Source: Mastigocoleus testarum BC008 (GTDB taxonomy: Bacteria > Cyanobacteriota > Cyanobacteriia > Cyanobacteriales > Nostocaceae). Taken from it: a stretch of DNA of 64,000 nt. The notes under the pieces are model-generated. The model had not been told where the DNA came from, did not search any database, and worked only from the letters and a program-made list of their open reading frames with translations. The translations under genes were made by a program, and so were the position numbers. This document shows, in pieces, positions 29,039-38,379 of this stretch. Each line of letters opens with the position of its first letter. Position 1 is the first letter of the stretch. The stretch is taken from contig NZ_LMTZ01000090.1 of assembly GCF_001456025.1 (NCBI RefSeq), forward strand, positions 1 through 64,000, in the 5' to 3' direction.

Positions 29039-29977
29039 ATGGACTTAGAGATGGTTTTAAATGAACTTTCTCTCAAAACTCCTGTAGGTGATCGTTACGA
29101 AGCAAGACAACTAATGTCTCAGTTGATTGGTACTTTGCGTCAAGCAACAGCTAATGGTGCAAATCGAGTACTCCGCACTTCCGATGAGATACACTCTTTG
29201 GAGCTTGCACCTAATTATCGCATTTCTCAGTGGCGTAATGATCCAAAAGTAGATAGAGAAGAAAGTCGATTTTTCAAAACTCTGGTAACCAAAGCTCCTT
29301 TTTGGACTGATGTATTTGAAGAATTTAAAGATGAATTTGATTTATCAGACATTAAACATCAAGGAGAACTAGTAAGAGGAATAGGATTTGCTTTAATTAT
29401 TGATGCTCTTCCTATCAGTTTCAATTCTGAAAAACGCTGGAATTGTTGTTATTTAAGTTTAGAAATTATAAGAATTGACGCAAATCAAGAAGTCGTAGAT
29501 GAAACCGTCAAAATCGTACATGCTAGTTGCCACAATCATGTTCTCGTACATGCTGATTGGATCAAAAATCGTATCCGTACAGAAGTTACGAACGGAGAAC
29601 AACTTTGGAGTCGAAGACAAGAATTATTTCCCAGCTTGGAATTTTGCGATGATGTAAGTAAGCAAATTCAGTCCCTTGATACTGGCAAACCAATGCTTAC
29701 ACAAGTATTAAAACGTTTACTCGAACTTGAAGAGTATTGTAAAACTTGGAAAAATGGAGCTTTTGACTCCGATGCTTTACCCAGTAAGGTAACTCCTGAA
29801 AGCGAATCAAGACTTAACCAATTCAAGGATAAACTTACTTTTGAATGTTCTGATGGCAAAAAACGTGTATTTAGTTTACATGCACGCATGACACCAGGAG
29901 CATGGAGGCTTCATTTTTGCACGGAATTAGGACCAGGAAAAATAATTATTGGTTACATTGGTCCTAAAATTCAATAA
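29039..29977 (+). CDS. Third protein of the DUF262/DUF3696 operon, unknown family
   Basis: This 312-residue protein begins 3 nt after the stop of the ATPase gene, so it is certainly in the same transcription unit. I do not recognise the domain. It has a central block with Cys and His (CCYLSLEI and ASCHNHVLVHADW, about 140-180) and a conserved-looking C-terminus WRLHFC...IIIGYIGPKI. The C-terminal strand pattern recalls the end of small RelE-like folds, which is only an impression. It could be the effector or a specificity subunit. No membrane segment and no HNH motif are visible. Confidence 0.75.
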   Translation: MDLEMVLNELSLKTPVGDRYEARQLMSQLIGTLRQATANGANRVLRTSDEIHSLELAPNYRISQWRNDPKVDREESRFFKTLVTKAPFWTDVFEEFKDEFDLSDIKHQGELVRGIGFALIIDALPISFNSEKRWNCCYLSLEIIRIDANQEVVDETVKIVHASCHNHVLVHADWIKNRIRTEVTNGEQLWSRRQELFPSLEFCDDVSKQIQSLDTGKPMLTQVLKRLLELEEYCKTWKNGAFDSDALPSKVTPESESRLNQFKDKLTFECSDGKKRVFSLHARMTPGAWRLHFCTELGPGKIIIGYIGPKIQ

Positions 29978-30050
29978 ATCAGTTTTTAAATTAATTTAAA
30001 CAATTTTCAATTTTGCTGATAAAATAAGTTGATCTAAGGCAAAAGAATAT

Positions 30051-31706
30051 CTAAATGTCCAAACCAACAACGGTAAAATGGGGTGGATGCTCCACCGTAA
30101 ACTGATAAAATATATCTTGCTTACCTTCAAATGGAATTATTAAATCCCAACTCAAAATTCCCATTTCACTTGGATTAATCTGGGGACTAGTACGACTGAG
30201 ACGAACTTTGATTTGCTCGTTGCGACTAACCGGTAGTTGCTCAAATAACTTTAAATTAGCTTCATGTTGCAATAAATTAGTAATTACTAACTTGTAGGTA
30301 TAAGTTATTTTGCGATTATTACCAATCAGTTTTTTATCAACTTGACGCTCCACTAACTCACGTTCAATTTTTAACCCTTCATCAATACCTAAATTTAATT
30401 TAAACTCTTCACCAGCAACAGTATTTGCGATTTTAGTCGTTCCGACAAATACATCGTCACGAAATATATTGGCTTTCCCAGGTAATAAGGTCGCACCATT
30501 CAAACTATTTTTCACGTTTGCTTGTAAATAAGCAAAGCTGACTAAACGGGGCATTGTTACATAATCAAAACAGCAAGGGTAATCATCATGAAAAATTGTT
30601 GTTTTGTGAGGCGTACCATCACTGAGAATATTACTTTTATTTTTTAACTTGAAGGTAACAACATTCCCTTGCTTAGATACCTTACCATTAAGACTTTCTG
30701 CTCCAATTAAAGCTTCACTTTCATTATTTGTTTCTTCTTCAGCCATTTCTAATGAAAAAGCAATTTCTTCTGAAGATTCCTCATAATCATCAGGATTCAT
30801 TGAGTAGGAACGTGAAAGGGATCTTCGTTTCTGTTGAACAGCAACCGGTACAGCAGGTTTATCAATATACCAAGGCTTTAATTGTGGTGGTAGGGTACCC
30901 AAACCCGGTTTAGCTGTAGAAAGTGTTAAGGCAACATTATTCCAGTCTTCACCACTATTTTGAGAGATTTCAGCCAAATAACTCAAGTAAACACTGTGGC
31001 TTACACTATCAACTCTTAAATCATAGAGGGGAGTCCAAGTTGCACCCGTGACTACATAAGAAATTTCTAGCTCGAATTCACCACTTCCTGCTGGTTCTAT
31101 TGCAATAAACAAACTGAAATCGCTAGTTGAATTTGGCGTTTGTAGAGATTGCAACTGTAGTTTTAGTGCTTCAATTTGTTTATCTATTTCTTTTTGCTGA
31201 CTCTTGTATTCCCCTGTTGCAATAGCATATTCGCTATATTGACTTCCTAAAAAATTGACTAAGTCCAAAGTTTCACTCAGACTCATATTTTTCCGTGCCA
31301 GACTCACAGAAAATTGTTCTTCAGCTTTCTCCCGTAAACCCTCAATAAATTTAGATTGCAAGCTTAAAGCATCTACTTGTGCTTGTAAATTACGTTTTTG
31401 AGCTTCTAAATGTTTTATTTGTCTTTCGATCTGTGTTTGTCGTTCAATTATCGATTCTGTTGAATAGTTTTTTTCAGTATTTACCGTGAGTAGACGTACT
31501 GGTATTTTACCACTTCCTTTGACACGTACTGATTCAGGTTTGAGAGTTACTGGCAATTGATTAATTATTAAAACACTTTCCTCTCCGGTTAACTCTGCCT
31601 TTGCTGTGCGGGTTACTAAAGCTTGTTTTTTATAGACAGTGACTGCAATAATCCGGCTTTCTAGAGTTTGTCTATCAATTTCTAAGTCTGATTCTATCAC
31701 CACCAT
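30051..31706 (-). CDS. DUF4139 family protein (mucoidy-inhibitor MuiA-like)
   Basis: The 551-residue protein has an N-terminal DUF4140 beta domain (about 15-80), a long coiled coil (about 85-200), and a C-terminal DUF4139 beta domain (about 210-551) with SYVVTGATWTPLYDLRVD and LGTLPPQLKPWYID, as in the family. An acidic Glu-rich linker lies at about 300-335. Members are annotated as mucoidy inhibitors, but the biochemical role is unknown. It has no signal peptide, so it is likely cytoplasmic. It is convergent with the defence operon and lies on the strand of the ccm cluster but at a distance. Confidence 0.8.
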   Translation of the reverse strand: MVVIESDLEIDRQTLESRIIAVTVYKKQALVTRTAKAELTGEESVLIINQLPVTLKPESVRVKGSGKIPVRLLTVNTEKNYSTESIIERQTQIERQIKHLEAQKRNLQAQVDALSLQSKFIEGLREKAEEQFSVSLARKNMSLSETLDLVNFLGSQYSEYAIATGEYKSQQKEIDKQIEALKLQLQSLQTPNSTSDFSLFIAIEPAGSGEFELEISYVVTGATWTPLYDLRVDSVSHSVYLSYLAEISQNSGEDWNNVALTLSTAKPGLGTLPPQLKPWYIDKPAVPVAVQQKRRSLSRSYSMNPDDYEESSEEIAFSLEMAEEETNNESEALIGAESLNGKVSKQGNVVTFKLKNKSNILSDGTPHKTTIFHDDYPCCFDYVTMPRLVSFAYLQANVKNSLNGATLLPGKANIFRDDVFVGTTKIANTVAGEEFKLNLGIDEGLKIERELVERQVDKKLIGNNRKITYTYKLVITNLLQHEANLKLFEQLPVSRNEQIKVRLSRTSPQINPSEMGILSWDLIIPFEGKQDIFYQFTVEHPPHFTVVGLDI

Positions 31707-32273
31707 TTTCCTCTTTATTTTTAATTATTTTCTTTTTTTTATTTTTAGTATTGAGAACTTCTAAAGTCAATCTTTCACCGATCATGAATTTTTAATAATT
31801 AATTCTCAGGAAAATGTATGAATATTTAATTTTTCTTAGTTTTATTTTTAGTATAGATAATTAATATTTTTTAGTATTTTGATTGAAAAGTTGATAATAT
31901 GTATCAAATTTAAGTATAGAGTTTATGTTGGCAAATAGAGATTTTATAAATTAGAGTTTAGAATGTAAGGCTTATAATTTAATATATAAAGTTTAATATA
32001 TAAAATTTAAAATATAGAATTAAAAATTCAGAATATAAAGCTCAGAATTATAGAATATAGAATTCAGAATTTAGAATTCAGAAGACAGTAAGTAGATATT
32101 TGTCTAACTAGAACTATCTGCTGAATTCCAAAAACCGAATCATCTGCTAATTACTCCTGAACTTTTTATGGGAACAGCATATGGTGGTTTCAGGGGGGAA
32201 CATTGTTTTCTCTGGTAATTTCACAAAATCAAGTTGATATTTTCGAGAATCTTTTTACTGCGTTTTGGAAAAA
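31707..32273. repeat. AT-rich intergenic region with AATTTAGAATTCAG arrays
   Basis: This 567-bp gap contains short repeats of TTTAATATATAAA (31977-32000) and AGAATTCAGAATT (32028-32080). No gene was seen. Confidence 0.5.
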
Positions 32274-33191
32274 TTAAGCAGGAATAGTTACACTTTCATC
32301 TCTAATCTGCTTAACTGCATCTAAGAGATATTCACAATAAGTCTTAGCAACTATAGATAGTTGTTTACCTGATGGATGAACAACGTACCAGTGACCCTGG
32401 ATGGGAAAATATTCCACATCTAAAATGGCTATATCACCTTTGTATGGAATCAATGTGTGACGGGATAAAACTGAAATTCCTAAACCGCCAGCAATTGCTT
32501 GCTTAATTGCTTCGTTACTACCTAGTTCTAACTTAACTTTGACTTTTACGTCATGTTCTTTCAGTAGACTTTGTACCGCTTTGCGCGTTCCTGAACCTGG
32601 TTCTCGCATAATAAATGCTTCCTCACTCAGGCGTTGAATGGGAATATTTTTCTCCTTTGCGAGGGGATGATTTTTAGGTGCTAAAACCACTAAAGGATTT
32701 TCTAAAAATGGTTGATAGCTAACATCAATATTTTCAGGAACTCTTGTCATGATATACAAATCATCTTGGTTATTACCCATCCGTTCGAGAATACCTTCAT
32801 GATTTGTAACTTGAAGTGAAATATCAATTCCCGGATATAGTTGGCAAAATGGACCCAACAAACGGGGAACAAAATATTTGGCGGTGGTAATCGCTGATAG
32901 ACGTAATTGTCCCTGTTTTAAACCCTTGAGATCGGCTACTTTCATGTCGAACTGAGCCAAAGTATCAAATACTGACAAGCAAGTAGAAAATAATTCTCTC
33001 CCTGCTTCTGTCAGGAACAAACGCTTACCAACCTGTTCAAACAATGGTAGTCCTACTGCTTTGGTTAATTGCTTGATTTGCATTGAAACAGTAGGTTGGG
33101 TAAGAAAAAGTTCTTCTGCTGCACGAGTAAAACTTGCATGTCGTGCTGCGGCTTCGAACACTCTTAACTGATGTAGTGTTACTTGGTTCAA
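32274..33191 (-). CDS. LysR-type regulator of the CcmR/CmpR/RbcR clade
   Basis: This 305-residue LysR protein has an N-terminal winged helix-turn-helix (about 4-62, FTRAAEELFLTQPTVSMQIK by position) and a C-terminal effector domain with ITTAKYFVPRLLGPF and REPGSGTR motifs typical of the carbon-regulating clade. These proteins sense 2-oxoglutarate, NADP+ or RuBP-type metabolites and control CO2-uptake, bicarbonate-uptake or Rubisco genes. Its position beside ccmO and the ndhF3 operon supports a role in carbon acquisition. Sequence alone does not separate CcmR (NdhR), CmpR and RbcR. It is transcribed in the same direction as the ccm genes but is separated by a terminator. Confidence 0.88.
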   Translation of the reverse strand: MNQVTLHQLRVFEAAARHASFTRAAEELFLTQPTVSMQIKQLTKAVGLPLFEQVGKRLFLTEAGRELFSTCLSVFDTLAQFDMKVADLKGLKQGQLRLSAITTAKYFVPRLLGPFCQLYPGIDISLQVTNHEGILERMGNNQDDLYIMTRVPENIDVSYQPFLENPLVVLAPKNHPLAKEKNIPIQRLSEEAFIMREPGSGTRKAVQSLLKEHDVKVKVKLELGSNEAIKQAIAGGLGISVLSRHTLIPYKGDIAILDVEYFPIQGHWYVVHPSGKQLSIVAKTYCEYLLDAVKQIRDESVTIPA

Positions 33192-33637
33192 GTTAAACTC
33201 TCCTGCAAAAGTAATTGAATTTATTGTTCTAGTATCACTACACCCCTACATATGCTGCATCTGCGAGGAGACGAGAACATGGGGGTTGGATCATAGATTT
33301 TTATCTATGCTACTTATCATTATAACGGTATTCCCTTTATGGTTCTAAGGAGCTATTATCAAATTAGCAAGCAAAGCGTAAGATGCCTTCCAGCCAAAGT
33401 TACACATCACTTAACATGGTGTGTTTCGGGGGATATTAATAAAAACGTTGTATTAACCTTCTCCCACTAGGTTGGCTACAACGTTTTTTTTTTCTTTTTT
33501 AATGGATGGTTTTCATTTATGTTGGTAAGCGCAAGTCAAAGGTTAAAAGTCAAAATTGACTTAGCATTATGACTCCCGTACAGACGTAGAATGTTACATC
33601 TCCACAACTCGTGAATTCTGACTCCCAAATTCTCTAG
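33192..33637. other. Gap between LysR gene and ccmO
   Basis: This 446-bp region holds the terminator at 33441-33488 and a degenerate GTAGAGACG-type palindrome at 33578-33605. It must include the LysR promoter. Nothing else was recognised. Confidence 0.5.
33441..33488. terminator. Bidirectional terminator at the end of the ccm operon
   Basis: AACGTTG (33444-33450) pairs with CAACGTT (33479-33485), with an inner AACCT/AGGTT stem (33455-33459 with 33469-33473). A long T-run follows on the plus strand, and five T follow on the minus strand. It most likely ends ccmO transcription. Confidence 0.75.
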
Positions 33638-34402
33638 TTATTCTTCTATAATTGTTTCTTTAATTGTTTCAGGTACTTGACTCAAATCTGGCAATTCAAC
33701 TAATTCCGCCTCAGCAATAGGTTCTTTGATATTTATTGGTAGGTTTAATGGTTGACGTTCTTCAATCCAACAATTAGCAACGGGTAAAGTCTTTTCTAAC
33801 TCATCCAGAGGTCTGGGAATGACCATAATTGCATTCAATTCACCAATTCTTTCGGCTTCGTACATTCCAGCTTCCACTGCAACAGCGACATTTGCTACAG
33901 AACCACGGATAATCGCCGTACAAAGACCCGCTCCAATTTTTTCATATGCGGCTAATTGGACATCAGCGGCTTTAAGCATTGCATCGGCGGCTCCTACTAC
34001 TGCAGGAAAACCTTTTGTTTCTACTAAACCAACTGCTAAATTACTTAAGCGAGAGTAACTATTTTCTTGAATAATTTGACTGAGGCGACCTGTAATTGGT
34101 AAAACAACGTCTAAATTTGGATAAGGTCGAGGGATTACCAAGCTGGAAACATACTGACCGAATTGCTTGGCGGTATCCTCTCCTGCTTCTATAGCAAGAC
34201 GAACATCAGCTACACCACCACGAATAATGGCTGTACAATGTCCGCCACCAATTTTTTCATATCCAACTAGGTGAACTCCAGCTGATTTAAGCATCATATC
34301 CGCAGTCCCTACAATGGCAGGAAAGCTACGGGTAGAGACTAATCCCAAGGCACTATCCATAAATAAGGTTTGCCTGTGAGACGACTTGTTGTGTGTCTCC
34401 AT
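33638..34402 (-). CDS. ccmO: Carboxysome shell protein CcmO (double BMC domain)
   Basis: This 254-residue protein contains two tandem BMC domains (about 14-105 and 115-205), each with the signature G(L/V)VxTxxFPAxVGxADxMLKxAxVxLxxYEKIG. CcmO is a trimeric shell component with a pseudohexameric tile, essential for the beta-carboxysome in model species. The C-terminal 45 residues are proline- and glutamate-rich, with no BMC similarity. It is the last gene of the ccm operon and is followed by the terminator at 33441. Confidence 0.92.
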   Translation of the reverse strand: METHNKSSHRQTLFMDSALGLVSTRSFPAIVGTADMMLKSAGVHLVGYEKIGGGHCTAIIRGGVADVRLAIEAGEDTAKQFGQYVSSLVIPRPYPNLDVVLPITGRLSQIIQENSYSRLSNLAVGLVETKGFPAVVGAADAMLKAADVQLAAYEKIGAGLCTAIIRGSVANVAVAVEAGMYEAERIGELNAIMVIPRPLDELEKTLPVANCWIEERQPLNLPINIKEPIAEAELVELPDLSQVPETIKETIIEE

Positions 34403-34466
34403 GAAATTTCTCCGGGACTGTTAATCGCAAATACAACTACCAATTTACAATTAACACAATTAACAT

Positions 34467-35219
34467 TTATTCTGGCGAATCTTCAGACTCCGGTTGATTT
34501 AATGGTTGTCTGTGAGGAAATAAAGTGATTAATAAGCGGTTGATGTTGGTTTGTCCATAGATATGAGCGCCGAAATTACTTGGTGATTCAGTGGCTGGTG
34601 CATTGGATTGGGAACTAGAGGAGGATTGCTCAGTTTTATCGGGCTCGTTACCTCCTAACTGATTTTCCTCAGGGGATGGAGTCTTTAGCTCTTTTTGCTG
34701 AGATGTTTCTGGGAATTGGGAGGATAAATTTTCGCCAGGATTTTTCGTATTAACTCTTCCATTCATTGATTCTGTATTCCCCGAGGGAGAACTTACAGAT
34801 TCAGGATTTGTAGTTGAGTTTAGCTGTTGTGTATTGCTATTTACCTCCGGAGAAGGTATTTCTTTGATGGGATTTGGTACTCCTAGAATTGAACCAGGTG
34901 CAACTATTTCTCCAGGTGCAACAGAAGAATTGAAAACTGTTGAAGCTGCTCCGACACAAGCATTTTCTCCAATTGTACCTGCACCAACCATCAGAAATCC
35001 AGCACCTAGATTTGCTCCCGCTCCAATTACAATCATTCCCCGGGCAGCTTGAAGAATTGATCCCATACCAATACAAACTCCTGCTGCAATAATTATTTTG
35101 CTATTTGGAGCTGCTTGAAGTATTACCCCTGGGGCAATAACTGCAGTTTGGTGAATGCTAACTTCGCCACTGATATGTATGTCAAATTGATTGCCTAAAC
35201 GCAGTGGCGGCACGGACAT
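34467..35219 (-). CDS. ccmN: Carboxysome assembly protein CcmN
   Basis: The 250-residue protein has an N-terminal left-handed beta-helix of hexapeptide repeats (about 10-120, units such as VIAPGVIL and IVAPGSIL). A Ser/Glu/Asn-rich disordered linker (about 125-215) follows, then a C-terminal amphipathic encapsulation peptide (GQTNINRLLITLFPHRQ, about 221-238). CcmN binds CcmM through its beta-helix and the shell through the terminal peptide. The gene lies between ccmM and ccmO on the same strand. Confidence 0.93.
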   Translation of the reverse strand: MSVPPLRLGNQFDIHISGEVSIHQTAVIAPGVILQAAPNSKIIIAAGVCIGMGSILQAARGMIVIGAGANLGAGFLMVGAGTIGENACVGAASTVFNSSVAPGEIVAPGSILGVPNPIKEIPSPEVNSNTQQLNSTTNPESVSSPSGNTESMNGRVNTKNPGENLSSQFPETSQQKELKTPSPEENQLGGNEPDKTEQSSSSSQSNAPATESPSNFGAHIYGQTNINRLLITLFPHRQPLNQPESEDSPE

Positions 35220-35696
35220 AGGAATATTAACCTTATTAGAGCCAAAAATTATACAAGCAGATGTTTGGGGGATAAAACTCGCAGGCGTAGGTTTTATTTA
35301 TTTCACAAATTTATTTAACTAAATTGTCAAAACTCAAAACTTACCCTTATGAGATCTTTGAGGAATCAGAGAGTAGAAATATTTACTTACCAATCAGATT
35401 AAGAGAATGATTGGAAAAATTATTACTCTTCAGAGATTATTCCAATCGAGAAATAGTTCTTTGGGAAAGAGTTATTCTTGACAAATAATTTTTCCTAATA
35501 AATAGTCCTTCTCGGAAAATATTCTCTTTGATTTTGCAAGCTTTCAAAGCGAAGCTTTCTACTGTCAAGTATTTAGCTAAGATACTTAGCCATTAACAAC
35601 CGAGATAATAGCCAAATCTATTGAGTAAAAATTCCTTTGAAGTTGTTATTTTCCTATTCGTTAATTTTTCTACTCCCTAAATCTCAATTTTGCTGA
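35220..35696. other. Gap between ccmM and ccmN
   Basis: This 477-bp stretch has degenerate repeats around 35430-35520 (ATAATTTTTCC / ATAGTCCTTCTC). It may carry a secondary promoter for ccmN-ccmO; none is clear. Confidence 0.45.
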
Positions 35697-37424
35697 TTAT
35701 GGACGCTGAATGATAGTTTCTAATACTCGACGCTTGGCTTTTGGATCGATACCAACCAAACGCAGGTATTCACCGTCATACAAAGCCATATAAGATTCTA
35801 ATTCCACTATAATTTGCCGTTCGGATGTGGATTCTATGTACCCGCAACTTTGCCAAGAACCCGTACGGAAACGCCGTTTATCTACGTGTTCGGCACTAAT
35901 TTTATAACCGGCAGCTAGCAACTGTTGTATTTGAGATATTATTTCTGAGCTTAATTTAGTGGGAACAGCAGCTTTTGCTGCTACAGCACTCGCGGAGGCT
36001 GTACTGAATGAACTCGAACTACTGGAGGAATAATGACCATTACTAGAAGAAGATGTCGCAACTGCACCATTAGGTCTTTGAATAATTGTTTCCAGTACAC
36101 GACGCCTAGCTTTGGGATCGATACCAATTAAACGAACATATTCGCCTTGGTGATTTTGCATGCAATCAACCAATTCCGCAATTACTTCGTTGGTAGAAGT
36201 CGTTTCAATTGGTCGACAACTTTGCCAAGAACCGGTACGAAAACGTCTTTGGTCTACATGTTCTGTTCCAATCCGGTAACCACTAGATAGTAATTGGCGG
36301 ATTTGCTCTAAAGTTTCGCTACTAAGCGCGCCATTACCAGTTCCGTTACTGCTATTACTAGTGCTGGTGCTGCTATAGCCGTTGCTATAACCAGCTGCTG
36401 GTGTGCTGTAGGAATTAGTAGGTGCTTTATAGGAACTTGTTGTCGATGGGGTTGGATTACCGTTAGGACGTTGAATAATTGTTTCTAATATGCGACGTCT
36501 GTCTTTTTGGTCAATACCAAATAAGCGGACATATTCTCCACTATGCTCTACCATACAGTTTTCTAAAGCTGCGATCGCCTCGTTGAGGGATCTAGCTTCA
36601 ATGGGCTGACAACTATGCCAAGAACCAGTACGAAAACGTCTTTGGTCTACATGTTCTGTACCGATTTTGTACCCTTGGTTTAATAAGTAGCGTACCTGCT
36701 CTACTGTTTCACTACCTAGGCTATTATTAAACACTTCCTGACTCCTTTGTGACCTTTCAACTTCTAATGTTTCAACTCGATCGTTTGTATAAGATTTTTC
36801 TATCTGACTGCGGAAATTAGTAATACATTTGTTATCTTCAATACACAGATAACCAGCCCGCAGTTCCTGATTTATTCCCACTACATGATGGGCAAATTCC
36901 TTGTCTTCTCCCTGTACATCTGGTAATCGATCAGCTTGTTGTTGAGTTGTAATTACTGCTCCTGAAGCTACGTATTTACCTGGAGGAATTTCCACATCTT
37001 GTATTAAAGCATGCATCATTACGATGCAGCCAGCACCTACTTTGGCATTGAAAACAGTAGAGCGAAAACCAATAAAAGCATCATCGCCGATATAACATGG
37101 ACCATGAATCAGAGCCATATGGGTAATGCAGGCATCTTTACCAATCCAGATTGAATATTCTTGTTGGTCGTCACCAATAACCCTTCCCTGTTCTAATCCA
37201 TGTATCACTACACCATCTTGAATATTAGTATTTTCACCAATATAAAAAGGCGTACCTTCATCTGCTCTAATGGAAGTGCCTGGAGCTACAATTACATTCG
37301 GACTAATCCGAACATCTCCAATAATGTTGGAAAAAGAATGTACGAAAGCGCTTTCGTGAATCTGTGGTTCAGCTAAATCCCTCGACCAGGTTGTGGGGGG
37401 AGCCGCCTTACTGCGGACTACCAT
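35697..37424 (-). CDS. ccmM: Carboxysome scaffold and gamma-carbonic anhydrase CcmM
   Basis: The protein has 575 residues from the ATG at 37424, which follows a strong GAGGAGG; an in-frame ATG at 37442 overlaps that ribosome binding site and is rejected. The N-terminal gamma-carbonic anhydrase domain (1-205) has zinc ligands His75, His102 and His107 and the Cys194/Cys200 pair, so it looks catalytically complete. Three Rubisco small-subunit-like (SSUL) domains follow, each with HVDQRRFRTGSW or HVDKRRFRTGSW, separated by Ser/Thr-rich linkers. CcmM condenses Rubisco and recruits CcmN. The first two SSUL domains keep two cysteines 18 apart, and the third has Tyr at the second position. An internal start is annotated separately. 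Confidence 0.96.
   Translation of the reverse strand: MVVRSKAAPPTTWSRDLAEPQIHESAFVHSFSNIIGDVRISPNVIVAPGTSIRADEGTPFYIGENTNIQDGVVIHGLEQGRVIGDDQQEYSIWIGKDACITHMALIHGPCYIGDDAFIGFRSTVFNAKVGAGCIVMMHALIQDVEIPPGKYVASGAVITTQQQADRLPDVQGEDKEFAHHVVGINQELRAGYLCIEDNKCITNFRSQIEKSYTNDRVETLEVERSQRSQEVFNNSLGSETVEQVRYLLNQGYKIGTEHVDQRRFRTGSWHSCQPIEARSLNEAIAALENCMVEHSGEYVRLFGIDQKDRRRILETIIQRPNGNPTPSTTSSYKAPTNSYSTPAAGYSNGYSSTSTSNSSNGTGNGALSSETLEQIRQLLSSGYRIGTEHVDQRRFRTGSWQSCRPIETTSTNEVIAELVDCMQNHQGEYVRLIGIDPKARRRVLETIIQRPNGAVATSSSSNGHYSSSSSSSFSTASASAVAAKAAVPTKLSSEIISQIQQLLAAGYKISAEHVDKRRFRTGSWQSCGYIESTSERQIIVELESYMALYDGEYLRLVGIDPKAKRRVLETIIQRP
36732..36748 (-). promoter_or_regulatory. Internal ribosome binding site and GTG start in ccmM
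   Basis: On the minus strand, AAAGGAG (complement of 36742-36748) lies 7 nt before a GTG codon (complement of 36732-36734) in frame with ccmM. Translation from it would give a 345-residue protein with only the three SSUL domains, equivalent to the known short form M35. Confidence 0.8.
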
Positions 37425-37725
37425 CGAATTATTCCTCCTCATATACAGCTATCAGCCGTCCAGCTATCAGTAATCGAACCTATTAACGTAAATTGCGATC
37501 GCTGATGATTTAAACCAAGACAAATAAAATTGAGACAAAATCAACGAGAAAACTAATTATTCCGGCAAATAAATCAAGCAAACAAAGCTGTCTTAGCGAG
37601 GAAGTTAACTGAACGGCTAACACGATTACTCCGATAACAACTTCCAGATAACAATTTCTAGATAACAACCTCCAGATAACAGTTTCTAGAGAAAAAGTTC
37701 CAGAGAAAAAGTTCCAGATAAGAAT
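37425..37725. repeat. Degenerate array between ccmL and ccmM
   Basis: From about 37630 to 37725 units of AGATAACAACTTCC / AGAGAAAAAGTTCC repeat with a period of about 17 nt. The part near 37490 contains a GCGATCGC site. Confidence 0.6.
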
Positions 37726-38028
37726 TTATTGATAATCATCTTTCTTGCTATATATCAAGCGATTATCAACATTTACTGTATCGATTATCGCGACGACAGC
37801 CGCATCAAGGGGACGCTGTTCGCTACCATCAAGTTTGCGAGCAGCACTTCCGCGACTGAGTAGAACCCATTCATTGACTCCCGCACCAACGTAATCAGCT
37901 GCCACTTCATATATCGGTAAAATCTGTCCTTCCTCATCCACTAACTGCAACAACAGTAGTTTTACACCTCGAAGACTAGGATCTTTTAGAGTGCTAACTA
38001 CTGTGCCGCGCACTTTGGCGATTTGCAT
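37726..38028 (-). CDS. ccmL: Carboxysome vertex protein CcmL
   Basis: The 100-residue protein is a member of the BMV (EutN/CcmL) family: MQIAKVRGTVVSTLKDP at the N-terminus and AADYVGAGVNEWVLLSRGS in the middle are the family hallmarks. It forms pentamers that cap the vertices of the carboxysome. The gene begins 6 nt after ccmK1, so the two are translated together. Confidence 0.96.
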   Translation of the reverse strand: MQIAKVRGTVVSTLKDPSLRGVKLLLLQLVDEEGQILPIYEVAADYVGAGVNEWVLLSRGSAARKLDGSEQRPLDAAVVAIIDTVNVDNRLIYSKKDDYQ

Positions 38029-38034
38029 TACGCT

Positions 38035-38379
38035 TTATGGTCTGCCACCAAAGGGACGAATTGCATTGACATTTTCACGGAATTGTTCTACATCTTCCGT
38101 ATAACGAATTGGCAGAACATACTCCAAGTTTTCGTGGGGACGAGCAATGATATGTGTAGATAAAACTTGTCCGCCATTAACTCTTTTTACATTATCAACT
38201 CCAGCTGCAACTGAAGCTTGAACCTCGGAAACATCTCCGCGCACAATTACGGTAACGCGACCGCTACCAATTTTTTCATAACCTACTAAGGTAACGCGAG
38301 CAGCTTTCACCATTGCATCAGCAGCTTCCACTACTGCCGGAAAGCCAAGCGTTTCTACCATTCCCACTGCAATTGACAT
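38035..38379 (-). CDS. ccmK1: Carboxysome shell protein CcmK1
   Basis: This 114-residue protein has a single BMC domain with MVETLGFPAVVEAADAMVK and the pore loop KIGSGR. The C-terminal extension FRENVNAIRPFGGRP distinguishes it from CcmK2 encoded upstream. It forms hexameric shell tiles. It is separated from ccmL by only 6 nt and from ccmK2 by a 583-bp repeat-rich gap. Confidence 0.95.
   Translation of the reverse strand: MSIAVGMVETLGFPAVVEAADAMVKAARVTLVGYEKIGSGRVTVIVRGDVSEVQASVAAGVDNVKRVNGGQVLSTHIIARPHENLEYVLPIRYTEDVEQFRENVNAIRPFGGRP

Noticed and set aside
34834..35076. Frames opposite and beside ccmN
   Set aside because: They are shadows of the beta-helix repeats of ccmN.
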